A stretch of 60,831 nucleotides of DNA from an uncultured Alphaproteobacteria bacterium (GTDB taxonomy: Bacteria; Pseudomonadota; Alphaproteobacteria; CAAHEQ01; UBA3637), in NCBI GenBank assembly GCA_944392795.1, contig CALXXX010000007.1, positions 1 through 60,831 on the forward strand, read 5' to 3'. The position numbers and the translations under genes were made by a program. This document shows positions 25,307 through 34,018 of this stretch, in pieces. Within the stretch, counting starts at the first letter, position 1. The number at the start of each line of letters is the position of its first letter. The notes under the pieces are model-generated. The model made no database searches. It saw only the letters and a program-made list of their open reading frames with translations, and was not told the origin of the DNA.

Positions 25307-25860
25307 AGAAAACAATATTTGGCTTAATATTAGCATGTGTTTTAACAGCTTGTGTGCCGCAATATAGTAATCCATATAAAATGAAAGATTATACTCAGGT
25401 CCCTTTATTGGAGCTGCCTGTTCGACGAGTGGAAACAATTTCTCATGTTAGTGGTTTGGAAAGATTACCTCATGTTGAGCGTATGATGCCGATGTCGCCG
25501 GAAAAAGCCCTTAAAAATTGGGCTTTGATACGCTTACGTCCGACATATGCAACAAATAATAAAGCTATTTTTGTTATTGAAGAAGCTTCCATGATACGTG
25601 AAGAAGATCCAAATGATAGCTTTTTTGTTTTGGATAATTATAAGTATAAATTGACATATAAAGTTTCACTGGTGATTGAAGATGAAGAAGGAGCTGCTCT
25701 AAAAACTGTAGAGGCTTCAGGTTTTGCTTCTGAAAGCCAGCCACAGAATGCAAGTGAACGAGAGCGAGATACTTTATTTATGAATTTATTGGGTGAAATG
25801 GAAAATCAACTTGATGAAGAAATGAGTGAAGAAATACAGCAAAATCTGATTGACCTTTGA
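25303..25860 (+). CDS. Predicted lipoprotein, 185 aa
   Basis: The N terminus MKKTIFGLILACVLTAC is a textbook lipoprotein signal with lipobox LTAC. The mature domain (about 165 residues) has mixed strands and helices, with PEKALKNWALIRLRPT and a final acidic helix. The ATG at 25303 overlaps the hslO stop and suits the GGAG at 25290; an ATG two codons earlier is too close to it. Family not recognised. Location after hslO suggests co-transcription only. Confidence 0.75.
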   Translation: MKKTIFGLILACVLTACVPQYSNPYKMKDYTQVPLLELPVRRVETISHVSGLERLPHVERMMPMSPEKALKNWALIRLRPTYATNNKAIFVIEEASMIREEDPNDSFFVLDNYKYKLTYKVSLVIEDEEGAALKTVEASGFASESQPQNASERERDTLFMNLLGEMENQLDEEMSEEIQQNLIDL

Positions 25861-25889
25861 TTGCGAGTGGTGTATAAGGAAGGAACATT

Positions 25890-25963
25890 GCGGGTGTAGC
25901 TCAATGGTAGAGCGGAAGCTTCCCAAGCTTAAGACGAGGGTTCGATTCCCTTCACCCGCTCCA
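25890..25963 (+). tRNA. tRNA-Gly(CCC)
   Basis: Acceptor GCGGGTG/CACCCGC, D-arm GCTCAATGGTAGAGC, anticodon loop TTCCCAA giving CCC, T-arm GAGGGTTCGATTCCCTT, discriminator T and encoded CCA (25961-25963). It closely resembles the E. coli glycine CCC isoacceptor. Confidence 0.95.
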
Positions 25964-26046
25964 GTTTGTTTTTCTCTCTTAGGTTCATTTTTTTTCATTT
26001 TCGGATGATGTTGTCGTAGATTTTGAGATAAGAATTGAAAAAAAAC

Positions 26047-26074
26047 TTGTCAAATTGATGAATTGTACTACAAT
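26047..26074 (+). promoter_or_regulatory. Promoter of the flavin reductase-rubredoxin gene
   Basis: TTGTCA (26047-26052) and TACAAT (26069-26074) with a 16-base spacer, 27 bases upstream of the ATG; AAAGGAG lies between. Confidence 0.5.
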
Positions 26075-26101
26075 GCTCTACACTGAGGGAAAGGAGACAG
26101 A

Positions 26102-26755
26102 ATGGATGCTGCAGCTTTAGCTCAAATTACTCACGGAATTTATATTCTGGGTGCCGCAGACGATAAACGTTTTGTCGGATGTGTAGTTGATGCCGTTATG
26201 CAGGCTTCTATGAAACCATTGGTTATTGCTTTATCTTGTATGAATACGGGTTTTACTAAACATGTTGTGGATAAAACAAAACGTTTTAGTCTATCTGTTG
26301 TTGATGAAGCAGTTTCACCTTTTGTCATTGCTAATTTTGGTTTTCAGACAAGTCGTCTTGTTGACAAATGGAGTAATGTCAATTATCTGGAAAAAGAGGG
26401 ATTGCCTTTTTTAAAAGAAACGTTGGCAGGTTTTACCTGTCGCGTTTTATCAGTTCAACCATTTGAAAGCCATACGGTTTATTTGGCTGAAGTGGAAGAC
26501 GCTTGGTTAGGAAAGGACGGAATATGTTTGACCTATCAAGCATATCAAAACGGTTTTAAAGCACAAGTATTTAGTGCTTTTCAACAATATTTAAAGGAGA
26601 AGGAAATGACAGAACAAAAATATGAATGGGTTTGTACTTTGTGTGGTTATGTTTATGATGAGGAAACGCCCTTTGAGGATTTACCTGATACATGGGTTTG
26701 TCCTTTATGTGGCGCAGGAAAGGATGCGTTTGAGAAACGTCTTATTCAAAAGTAA
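26102..26755 (+). CDS. Flavin reductase-rubredoxin fusion (high-molecular-weight rubredoxin type)
   Basis: A 217-residue two-domain redox protein. Residues 1-155 form an FMN-binding flavin reductase-like domain ([38 protein letters not shown]). Residues 170-217 are a rubredoxin with CxxCGY and [12 protein letters not shown] iron-sulphur-free Fe(Cys)4 motifs. The same fusion is known as Hrb in acetogens and clostridia, where it takes electrons from NAD(P)H and feeds flavodiiron or similar O2/NO-reducing proteins. No such partner is next to it here. It has its own promoter and terminator. Confidence 0.9.
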   Translation: MDAAALAQITHGIYILGAADDKRFVGCVVDAVMQASMKPLVIALSCMNTGFTKHVVDKTKRFSLSVVDEAVSPFVIANFGFQTSRLVDKWSNVNYLEKEGLPFLKETLAGFTCRVLSVQPFESHTVYLAEVEDAWLGKDGICLTYQAYQNGFKAQVFSAFQQYLKEKEMTEQKYEWVCTLCGYVYDEETPFEDLPDTWVCPLCGAGKDAFEKRLIQK

Positions 26756-26800
26756 TCTTTGTTTCGAAAAAATCTAAAACGAGTCTATCTAATACAAATA

Positions 26801-26831
26801 AAAAACGCGGCTTTTAAAAGGCCGCGTTTTT
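26801..26831 (+). terminator. Terminator of the flavin reductase-rubredoxin gene
   Basis: AAAAACGCGGC (26801-26811) pairs perfectly with GCCGCGTTTTT (26821-26831) around a 9-base loop. The stem is GC-rich in its upper half and ends in T residues. Confidence 0.88.
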
Positions 26832-26931
26832 GACAGGAATTATCCTTTTATTCGGAAGACATTTTTTTGGGCGAATTAAATATCCTGTTTTCTTTATGTT
26901 TTAATTATTTTTAAAGAGTTATATAAAAACA

Positions 26932-26960
26932 TTGACAAAACGAAAAGAAAGATCTATACT
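26932..26960 (+). promoter_or_regulatory. Near-consensus promoter of the gene at 26995
   Basis: TTGACA (26932-26937), exactly 17 bases, then TATACT (26955-26960). Eleven of twelve bases match sigma70 consensus, making it the strongest promoter I can see in the window. The transcript would start near 26967. Confidence 0.75.
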
Positions 26961-26994
26961 CTATTTTTAATTCACGGATAAGTGGAGATTTCAA

Positions 26995-27975
26995 ATGGAA
27001 AAAAATCACATTGAGGCAGAGAAAAAATATTTTTCGGCTGCAGAACGAAGAGTTCAAAAATTTGTTGATGGCGTATTTAATCGGAATTTAAATTTGGTAA
27101 GTGTCTTCCGTCCTGCTGGGCAAACACATGCTAAGAAGATAGCGGCGTTGTTGCCTATGTGCTCTTTAAGTTTTCTGGAAAGATTTGGTGCAGCTTGTAA
27201 AGCAGCAAATATTTGTTATCCTCCTAATGTGCTGTTATCTGATACTCGTCTTAATTTTTTTCAAAAGTATGCGATTTGGAAAGGAAAAGGATTTGATTTT
27301 CCAGGGTTGGCTGTCAATTTTATTTCTGAAAGTATGAAGGATGAGAAAAATTGGGGAACAGATTTATTCCGGACTCATCAAGAGCTGTTTAAGGTGTTAA
27401 AAAACAATTTTATTCATTCAGATTCTTTAATTGATTTTTACTCTTCCAATATGAAAAAGAATCCAATTTGGTATTCTCAATCGGAAAATGTCTCAAAGTT
27501 TCGATCGATTGTTTTTCATGATTCTCCCAAATTAAGAAATTCTTTTTTAAAGGAAATTCTCAATTCTCAAAAAATAGATGCTTCATCTGCCGCTTTTTTA
27601 TTGACTGAAGTTGCTTCGGAAGGAAATGATTCTTATAACGATACAAAAAAAGCATTATCTGCTTTTATGGTCTTTGATTTGGAAAAATATGGTTGTAACG
27701 AAAGCCAATTTTTAGAAGACTTCCAAAATAAAAATCTATTTTTGGCTCATTTTGAGCAAGCATTGCGTCAAAGTCATTCAACTCTTCTACCCTTGTTCTT
27801 GGAACTAAAGCTTCAAGAGGGAACGCGTTTGACACATCAAAAGGAAATGTTAAAAGAAAAAGAAAGTGCAGAAATTCGTCGACATCAAGAAAAAATAAAA
27901 ATGGTGCGAACAATAGCACAACATCAACTTGATTTTTTAACACATAAGCACTCTTTAGAACTTTGTATTGAGTAA
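26995..27975 (+). CDS. Hypothetical protein, 326 aa
   Basis: I do not recognise it. No signal peptide or membrane segment. The protein is helical, with many Lys/Phe/Ser residues and a C-terminal coiled-coil-like stretch from about 275 (HQKEMLKEKESAEIRRHQEK). It has a near-consensus promoter and its own terminator, so it is a single-gene unit that may be strongly expressed. Base use resembles neighbouring genes. Confidence 0.72.
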   Translation: MEKNHIEAEKKYFSAAERRVQKFVDGVFNRNLNLVSVFRPAGQTHAKKIAALLPMCSLSFLERFGAACKAANICYPPNVLLSDTRLNFFQKYAIWKGKGFDFPGLAVNFISESMKDEKNWGTDLFRTHQELFKVLKNNFIHSDSLIDFYSSNMKKNPIWYSQSENVSKFRSIVFHDSPKLRNSFLKEILNSQKIDASSAAFLLTEVASEGNDSYNDTKKALSAFMVFDLEKYGCNESQFLEDFQNKNLFLAHFEQALRQSHSTLLPLFLELKLQEGTRLTHQKEMLKEKESAEIRRHQEKIKMVRTIAQHQLDFLTHKHSLELCIE

Positions 27976-27980
27976 ATTAA

Positions 27981-28009
27981 AAAGGGAATGTTAAATTCCC
28001 TTTTTTTTT
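27981..28009 (+). terminator. Terminator of the gene at 26995
   Basis: AAAGGGAAT (27981-27989), loop GTTAA, ATTCCCTTT (27995-28003), continuing into a T run to 28009. Confidence 0.88.
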
Positions 28010-28163
28010 GCTTTTAAAGCCCAAAAGTTAAGAAGAAGCATTTTTAGATACAATTAGATATAAATATAAAAAACTATATTTTTATGTTGTCAAGATATAG
28101 AAAAATGATTAGTATGCCTAAAATGTATTAGGTTGTTTTTTATTGATTGAAAATGCATAACTT

Positions 28164-28943
28164 ATGAAGCAAGATTTTATTATTTATATATTAGGAATAT
28201 TATTTTTTTGTAGTTTTTTTTCCACTCCTATGCGTGCTGCAGAAAAAGCTGCAGAGTATCAGCTTCCTTTTGAAGCGGCTAAGGATGTATATGAAAGGCC
28301 ATATTCATTTTCTGAAAGTAATATCAACAAGACATTATTAAAACGAAATACACTGCTTTTGGTCGGCGCCGGTGTTGGAACAATGGGGATTTTATATTTG
28401 ATGCCATCAAGTTTTACGAATTGGGAAGATGATGGAAAAAATCCTTTTAGTAAATGGTGGGACAATGTTACAGATGGACCTGTTTGGGATGAAGATGACT
28501 TATTTTTAAACTATATTGCTCATCCTTACTGCGGTGCTATTTATTATATGGGCGCACGTTCTGCAGGAGCAAATGCATTTGAGTCTTTTTTATATTCGTT
28601 TGCGTTATCTACATTCTTCTGGGAATATGGGATCGAGTCATTTGCGGAAGTCCCGTCGATACAAGACTTAATTGTGACACCTCTTGGAGGAGCCATTGTG
28701 GGGGAAGGTTTTTATTTAGCTAAAAGGCATATTTATGAAAATGAAGGAAAATTGATGAACTCTAAAGTTCTGGGAAGTACGGCTGTGTTTTTGATGGATC
28801 CGATGACGGAAATTACTAATTATATATGGGATGAGGAGGAACAGGAGGATCTAGAAAAACATGCATTTTCACTTCAAGCTCAACCGATTATGGCAAAAGA
28901 TGGTAGCATGGGATATGGTATCTCGCTGAGTTTTTCGTTTTAG
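28164..28943 (+). CDS. DUF3943 family exported protein
   Basis: A 259-residue protein with an N-terminal signal (IIYILGILFFCSFFSTPMRA). The central region carries the DUF3943 pattern: KWWDNVTDGPVWDEDD, NYIAHPYCGAIYYMGAR, the WEYGIESFAEVPSIQDL block and TPLGGAIVGEG. Family members are predicted envelope proteins with several short hydrophobic stretches; their function is not known. The last residues (YGISLSFSF, ending in Phe) are like outer-membrane strand ends, which is only suggestive. The ribosome site is weak. Confidence 0.82.
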   Translation: MKQDFIIYILGILFFCSFFSTPMRAAEKAAEYQLPFEAAKDVYERPYSFSESNINKTLLKRNTLLLVGAGVGTMGILYLMPSSFTNWEDDGKNPFSKWWDNVTDGPVWDEDDLFLNYIAHPYCGAIYYMGARSAGANAFESFLYSFALSTFFWEYGIESFAEVPSIQDLIVTPLGGAIVGEGFYLAKRHIYENEGKLMNSKVLGSTAVFLMDPMTEITNYIWDEEEQEDLEKHAFSLQAQPIMAKDGSMGYGISLSFSF

Positions 28944-28958
28944 CTTTGGATAAAAAAA

Positions 28959-28980
28959 ACCTCCGAAAGGAGGTCTTTTT
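28959..28980 (+). terminator. Terminator of the DUF3943 gene
   Basis: ACCTCC (28959-28964), tetraloop GAAA, GGAGGT (28969-28974), then CTTTTT. A compact, stable intrinsic terminator. Confidence 0.88.
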
Positions 28981-28981
28981 A

Positions 28982-29059
28982 TGGGGCGGAAGATGAGACT
29001 CGAACTCACGACATCTGGTACCACAAACCAGCGCTCTAACCAACTGAGCTACATCCGCC
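28982..29059 (-). tRNA. tRNA-His(GTG)
   Basis: Anticodon arm CTGGT-TTGTGGT-ACCAG gives GTG. The extra G-1 (29059) opposite discriminator C73, the histidine identity pair, is present, and CCA is encoded at 28982-28984. The acceptor stem has one T-T mismatch at 6-67. Confidence 0.95.
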
Positions 29060-29112
29060 ATAAGCTGGCTCTTTTTTACAATTTTCATTTTTAAAAGTCA
29101 AGCTTTTTTTTA

Positions 29113-29460
29113 TCATTTAATTAAACTATTCTGTCGTTCTTGATTTAAAATAGCTTCTTTGATTTTGTTGCCGGCTTGATGAACATTTTGTCGAAGCCAG
29201 TTGCCATAAAGATTTTTATCTCCTCTGCTCATTAAAGCATTGAAGATCAGAGTTCCCTTTTCAATTCGAATGACAAGTCGATAGGGGTGACCTTGTTCAT
29301 CATAAAGACGGTAAGTATAAATATTGTCATATCCATTTTTCTTATCGAGCAATTCTTTTACTTGGCGTGTATTTACTAGAGTTTTTATTGTTTGTCTGAC
29401 TTGATCTGCCAGGATAGAAGGATATTTTTTGAGTTGGCGTAATAGCTTTGGAAATACCAA
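29113..29460 (-). CDS. Small protein, possibly RelE-like, 115 aa
   Basis: The reading frame begins with TTG at 29460; no ATG start is available and the ribosome site is poor, so the true start is uncertain. The segment YRLYDEQGHPYRLVIRIEKGTLIFNALMSRGDKNLYGNW loosely resembles RelE/HigB toxins, where a strand ending in a basic residue precedes the final Tyr. No antitoxin-sized gene is beside it. It lies 18 bases downstream of the 661-residue ankyrin-like gene on the same strand. Low-confidence family suggestion. Confidence 0.5.
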   Translation of the reverse strand: MVFPKLLRQLKKYPSILADQVRQTIKTLVNTRQVKELLDKKNGYDNIYTYRLYDEQGHPYRLVIRIEKGTLIFNALMSRGDKNLYGNWLRQNVHQAGNKIKEAILNQERQNSLIK

Positions 29461-29478
29461 ATAGGGGTGCCCTTGAAA

Positions 29479-31464
29479 TTAAGGTTGAAGTTTTTGAGTA
29501 TCAGTTGTTGTTTCTTGAGAATTTTGGGTAATAACTTGAAGGCGCCTTTTAGGTTCTTTTGCAGAACGTATTTTTTCTTGACGATATTCCGCAATGAATG
29601 GAGCCAATTTGGGAATAGAAGATTCAGCAATCATTAAAAAACGTTGAGTTGCTAAATCAAAGGGCGTTTGTTCATTTAAGTTGCGTAAATTAGCAATGAT
29701 TTCACAAGCATCATCTAACGCATCCGGTATAAGTTTAGATAGCGCTTGCAGTAAAGCTTTATGACCTTTTTGGAAGATGTAATGGATTGGCGTCATACCG
29801 ATTTCATCATGCATAAAAAATTGAGCATATAAAGTTGTATCTTTCAGTATTTTATATTCTCGGATTTTTAAAAGAGCATTTTTATTACCATTTTGTGCTA
29901 AGAAAGAAATAAGGCCATTTTGCTTTATTAAAGAACGAGCCAATACTTTTTTTTCTGTAAAAACTTCTAAGAAAAGATCTATGTTTCGCTCTATGAGTTC
30001 TTGTCTTTCTTTTTTATTTGAAAAGCTTTCAATAAAGGATTTTAAAGAAGCGGGATTGCTTTGAAAAAGTTTAAAGATAGCTGTTTCGACAACTTTATCG
30101 GGACGCCATTTTATTTTTGTTGTTAATAAGTTTGCTTGTAATGGCAGAATTTCTTCCATTTTTTCGCTTTCTTTTTGCTTAAGATCGATAATCATCTCGG
30201 CTAATTTCTCATTATTTATAATCCCGTATTGAAAAAGCATAAAGGGTAAAGAGCATTTTTCTTTTTCGCAAGGAAGTTCTAATGTCCATAAGTAAGTCTG
30301 CGAAGAACGTCTGGAGGTCATAATTTGAGAAAATAATTGCATTTGCTTTGCATTTAAAGAGCTGAGTAAAGCATTTATTTTATCTTTATCATAGAAATGA
30401 GTTAAAACAATAGCCAGTTCTCTTTCAAAATGGAAACGTATAGATAAAGGTAATAATTCACGTACAGTTGCATTAGAATCATAAGACGCCTTAAAAATTC
30501 GGTCTAACAGCTGAGGATCTTTCAAAAAGTCTTCACGAATTCTTGCCATTAGTTCAGGGTCTAAGCTATATTTTTCAAAGAGTTCTTTTAAATACTTTGC
30601 ATTTTGAGGTATATAAAAACCTTTGATAAATGCTAATGTCGCAGTTGTTGAAAATCCTTTTTTGATTTCTCCGTTTTTTAAAGGAAACTCATGGATTAAT
30701 GGGATTAAGTTCCCCTTTCTGTCTGTTAAATGAGCAATAAATTCTCGCATAAAACAAGGCTGTTCTAGGTAATGAGCATGCATTTCAGGAATGCCATTGT
30801 GTATTGCTTTTGGATTGTTTTCATAAATTGGCCACTCAAGTAATTCAGCCCATTCTGCCGGGTGTTCATCTTTTTTTCTATCATGAGGAAAATAAGTGTC
30901 TGCAATCTTAGAAACCAATAAGTCATTATTTTTTAAAATAGCTGTATGTAATAAAAGAGTTTCTTTCATCATGAGATGGAAAGCATTAAAATCATAACTG
31001 TAAAGATCGAGCAGGAAGTAAATATAAGTTTGAGCTTCATTGATGAGATCGTCTGATAAATGTTGTCGATCATTTAAATCATAAAATTGATAAGAACTTT
31101 TGATAAAATTTGGGAAAAAAAATGCAGAATAAATGGCACAAATAGTATGAATGCTTAGTCCTAAACGCATCAATTCAGAGGTATGTTTAATTTGTGGATT
31201 AATTTTTTTGATATAATCACGAGGTGTTTTGACTGGATGTCTTTTTAGCTTCGCAAAGATGCGACTTGTTTCTAAAATAATAGGGTCATTTGGTTGTCTT
31301 TTTTCAACTTCTAAGACTATGGAAAAGATTTGTTGACGTTTTTTTAAGTCAGCCTCTTGTTCTTCAACAATTTTTTTTATTTCAGCTTTATCTCGCAAAA
31401 AGAGATATCGTCCATAAATAGAAGGACCGTCCTCCGGTTCTGTTGTTTGAGGTTCTGTTGACAT
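29479..31464 (-). CDS. Large helical protein with ankyrin-like repeats, 661 aa
   Basis: No signal peptide or membrane segment. The protein is helical throughout. Near the C terminus (about 565-625) is an ankyrin-type unit, EIGMTPIHYIFQKGHKALLQAL, followed by NLNEQTPFDLATQR; a degenerate unit (LLLHTAILKNNDLLVSKIAD) lies near 165-185. The tail is basic then Thr/Gln-rich. Ankyrin proteins are common secreted or host-directed factors in host-associated alphaproteobacteria, but nothing here shows secretion. Full family not recognised. Confidence 0.68.
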   Translation of the reverse strand: MSTEPQTTEPEDGPSIYGRYLFLRDKAEIKKIVEEQEADLKKRQQIFSIVLEVEKRQPNDPIILETSRIFAKLKRHPVKTPRDYIKKINPQIKHTSELMRLGLSIHTICAIYSAFFFPNFIKSSYQFYDLNDRQHLSDDLINEAQTYIYFLLDLYSYDFNAFHLMMKETLLLHTAILKNNDLLVSKIADTYFPHDRKKDEHPAEWAELLEWPIYENNPKAIHNGIPEMHAHYLEQPCFMREFIAHLTDRKGNLIPLIHEFPLKNGEIKKGFSTTATLAFIKGFYIPQNAKYLKELFEKYSLDPELMARIREDFLKDPQLLDRIFKASYDSNATVRELLPLSIRFHFERELAIVLTHFYDKDKINALLSSLNAKQMQLFSQIMTSRRSSQTYLWTLELPCEKEKCSLPFMLFQYGIINNEKLAEMIIDLKQKESEKMEEILPLQANLLTTKIKWRPDKVVETAIFKLFQSNPASLKSFIESFSNKKERQELIERNIDLFLEVFTEKKVLARSLIKQNGLISFLAQNGNKNALLKIREYKILKDTTLYAQFFMHDEIGMTPIHYIFQKGHKALLQALSKLIPDALDDACEIIANLRNLNEQTPFDLATQRFLMIAESSIPKLAPFIAEYRQEKIRSAKEPKRRLQVITQNSQETTTDTQKLQP

Positions 31465-31655
31465 TTTTGATTCCGTATTTTCTCTATTTTTTTGTATAAT
31501 ATCATAGTATCTCTGAAAAGTAAAGGAATTGAGGGAAAATTTTTTTTAAAAAAGAGATTTTTTATAAAATATTTTTACTGAACAATTGTGAAATAAGCTG
31601 AAGATAATTTTTTAAAGGAAAGAGATTTTAAACAGAGTTTAAGGAAAAATAATGA
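31465..31655. other. Intergenic region upstream of the 661-aa gene
   Basis: About 190 very AT-rich bases between tRNA-Glu and the start of the 661-residue gene. It should hold the promoter of that gene, but no convincing -35/-10 pair or hairpin stands out. Confidence 0.4.
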
Positions 31656-31731
31656 TGGCGTCCCCACGGGGATTCGAACCCCGGTTATTGCCGTGAGAGG
31701 GCAGTGTCCTAGGCCTCTAGACGATGGGGAC
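31656..31731 (-). tRNA. tRNA-Glu(CTC)
   Basis: Acceptor GTCCCCA/TGGGGAC, D-arm CGTCTAGAGGCCTAGGACA, anticodon loop CTCTCAC giving CTC, T-loop TTCGAAT, discriminator G and encoded CCA (31656-31658). The sequence is close to E. coli tRNA-Glu except that position 34 is C rather than T. Confidence 0.93.
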
Positions 31732-31810
31732 TAAAAAGCCATGACCACTCTTATGCCATAAAAAAAATGATTTGACAAGTCTCTTGTGTAGATTTTTCTA
31801 AAAAAAGGTT

Positions 31811-31839
31811 TTGATTCTTTTTTTAGATTAGCGTAAATT
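31811..31839 (+). promoter_or_regulatory. Promoter of psd-pssA
   Basis: TTGATT (31811-31816), 17 bases, TAAATT (31834-31839), followed by AAAGGAGAAG before the psd ATG. Confidence 0.5.
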
Positions 31840-31867
31840 AAAGCGATCAAAGAAAAAGGAGAAGAAA

Positions 31868-32590
31868 ATGAATTCAAAAAATGAAGATCCTACGGTTGAT
31901 TTGTCTTGGAAACGTTATTTGTTGCCTCCGCTTCATCCAGAAGGACAAAAATTTGTGATTATTTCGGCGGCTCTTAGTTTCCTTTTGTGGGTTATGTTTA
32001 TTCCGTTGGGTGTATTAGGGATATTAGCCACCATTTTTTGTTTTTATTTTTTTCGCAATCCAAAGCGGATCACACCTATCGGAGATAATTTGATTATTGC
32101 TCCGGCGGACGGTATTGTCAGTAATATTACTGAAGTTATTCCTCCTTCTGAAATAGAGATGGGGACTGAGCCGCTTACGCGAATTAGTATTTTTATGAGT
32201 GTTTTTAATGTTCATGTTAATCGAGCCCCTGTGACAGGAAAAATTACACAAGTTCATTATCGACCGGGAAAGTTTGTGAGTGTTGCAGAAAAAGATAGTG
32301 AAGATAACGAACGTGAAGAATATAGTATGATTACACCTTCAGGGAAAAAAGTTGGTTTTGTTCAAATAGCTGGTTTAGTGGCACGTCGAATTGTCTCTTT
32401 TGTCAAAGTCGATGAAGAATTAAAAGCAGGACAAGTTTTTGGTCTTATTCGGTTTGGTAGCCGATTAGATGTCTTTTTGCCGAAAGGGGTTGCCCCTCAG
32501 GTCGTCCTAGGACAGACAGCAGTTGCAGGAGAGACTATTTTAGCTAACCTAGAGGGTAAACAGATCACAGCCAAAGGAGAAGAACGATGA
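31868..32590 (+). CDS. psd: Phosphatidylserine decarboxylase proenzyme
   Basis: Converts phosphatidylserine to phosphatidylethanolamine at the inner membrane, using a pyruvoyl cofactor made by self-cleavage. At 240 residues it is the short alphaproteobacterial form with an N-terminal hydrophobic pair (about 28-62). Motifs: FRNPKR, APADGIVSNI, FMSVFNVHVNRAP and the cleavage site G197-S198 in RFGSRLDVFLP. Its end overlaps pssA by 4 bases. Confidence 0.95.
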   Translation: MNSKNEDPTVDLSWKRYLLPPLHPEGQKFVIISAALSFLLWVMFIPLGVLGILATIFCFYFFRNPKRITPIGDNLIIAPADGIVSNITEVIPPSEIEMGTEPLTRISIFMSVFNVHVNRAPVTGKITQVHYRPGKFVSVAEKDSEDNEREEYSMITPSGKKVGFVQIAGLVARRIVSFVKVDEELKAGQVFGLIRFGSRLDVFLPKGVAPQVVLGQTAVAGETILANLEGKQITAKGEER

Positions 32591-33405
32591 TTAAAAAGAT
32601 ACAAAAAAATGAGGAACTAGATATTCGACCACTTTTTCCTAATATGGTGACAATGTTAGCACTTGCTTGTGGTGTTTCATCTATGCAATTTGCTTTTTGG
32701 GGGAATTGGTCTTTTGCTGTTGTTTGTATTGCTCTTGCCGCAATTTTTGATGCATTGGATGGACGAGTCGCTCGATATTTGAATATTTCTTCTAAATTTG
32801 GAGCCGAATTAGATTCTTTATCGGATTTGGTCTCTTTCGGAGTTGCTCCAGGTTTTTTAATGTATCAATGGACGATGGATCCTGTTATTCGCGCTCAAGC
32901 AATTGTAATTGGGAGTAAGGATCCTCTTGCTGTTGGGGTTCCTTGGGTTATCGTATTATTCCTTGTTATGTGTTGTGCATTACGTTTAGCACGTTTTAAT
33001 ACAATGCTAGAAGAAGGACCTCAACCAGACTATTGGAAACATTTCTTTGTCGGATTGCCAGCTCCGGGAGGTGCTTATGTTGCTTTGATGCCATTGGTTT
33101 TTTTCTTATGGACGAATGATCCTGTTTTTCGGAATCCTGACTTAGTGAGTGTCTTTATGCTTATGAGCGCTATTTTAATGGCTAGTCGTGTTCCGACGCC
33201 GTCTTTTAAAAAAATCCATTTTCCGCGGGTTAATCCTTTCTATCGACAATTAGCGGTTGTTTGTATGCTGGCCTTTATAGCCTTATCGGTGACATTGATG
33301 CTGAAAAACTTTTGGATTTTTGCCAGTATTGTTGCTTTGATTTATTTGGCGATGATTCCGATAGGCTTTATATATTTCTTATTTTTAAAGAAAAAATCAA
33401 AATAA
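32587..33405 (+). CDS. pssA: CDP-diacylglycerol-serine phosphatidyltransferase
   Basis: Makes phosphatidylserine, the substrate of the neighbouring Psd, from CDP-diacylglycerol and serine. A 272-residue polytopic protein with the CDP-alcohol phosphotransferase signature DGRVAR-x8-G-x3-D-x3-D in the first third and about eight hydrophobic segments. The psd-pssA overlap (ATGA) means the two consecutive enzymes are translated together. Confidence 0.96.
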   Translation: MIKKIQKNEELDIRPLFPNMVTMLALACGVSSMQFAFWGNWSFAVVCIALAAIFDALDGRVARYLNISSKFGAELDSLSDLVSFGVAPGFLMYQWTMDPVIRAQAIVIGSKDPLAVGVPWVIVLFLVMCCALRLARFNTMLEEGPQPDYWKHFFVGLPAPGGAYVALMPLVFFLWTNDPVFRNPDLVSVFMLMSAILMASRVPTPSFKKIHFPRVNPFYRQLAVVCMLAFIALSVTLMLKNFWIFASIVALIYLAMIPIGFIYFLFLKKKSK

Positions 33406-33472
33406 AGTTTTTTTATAACAAAAAAACTGTTATACTAAATAAAAGAAATAAGTTAAAGAAAGGATATAAGAT

Positions 33473-34012
33473 ATGAAAACTGTATTTATCTTTTTGTTTT
33501 CTTTATTTTCTGTTTCAGTAATGGCGCAGTTGCCGTCTAATCCGTGGGTAACACAGTCTCCGGTTCAGGATAGGCTGAATAACTCGATTGTCACAACGCG
33601 AGAAAGTGAGGCTGTTAGGGTTCGTCAAGGTATCGGAGATTCTCCGGGAGAACGAGATAAATACAAGATAGATAGAACGCAATTTACTGGTGAAGCTACA
33701 ACCTGGGGAGAAGCATATGGACAAGAAATGATAGCTCCCGAGGTCAACACTTCTAATATTCTTTTGATGACTAATCATTTGCGTAAAGTCGGTTATCAAA
33801 TTCCGGCAGAATATGATGATTATATTAAGCAGGCCCCAGGTTGGTATAAAGAAAAATATATGGCTGCTTTGCAAGAGTTAAGTTCTGCATCTTTAGAAAA
33901 AGATCCTGTAACGGGTATAGCTAATAATTTTAAGAAAATTATTGAGGAAAAGACAGGATTATCTCTTGAGAATTTTGTGAATACATCTTTTAATGTAATC
34001 GAGGGGAAATAG
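33473..34012 (+). CDS. Exported protein, 179 aa
   Basis: A signal peptide (MKTVFIFLFSLFSVSVMAQ) is followed by about 160 residues predicted periplasmic. A Pro/Ser-rich start leads into a helical region (YKEKYMAALQELSSAS). Family not recognised. It lies 67 bases after pssA behind an AAAGGA ribosome site and 6 bases before a second exported gene, forming a pair. Confidence 0.65.
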   Translation: MKTVFIFLFSLFSVSVMAQLPSNPWVTQSPVQDRLNNSIVTTRESEAVRVRQGIGDSPGERDKYKIDRTQFTGEATTWGEAYGQEMIAPEVNTSNILLMTNHLRKVGYQIPAEYDDYIKQAPGWYKEKYMAALQELSSASLEKDPVTGIANNFKKIIEEKTGLSLENFVNTSFNVIEGK

Positions 34013-34018
34013 GAAAAA

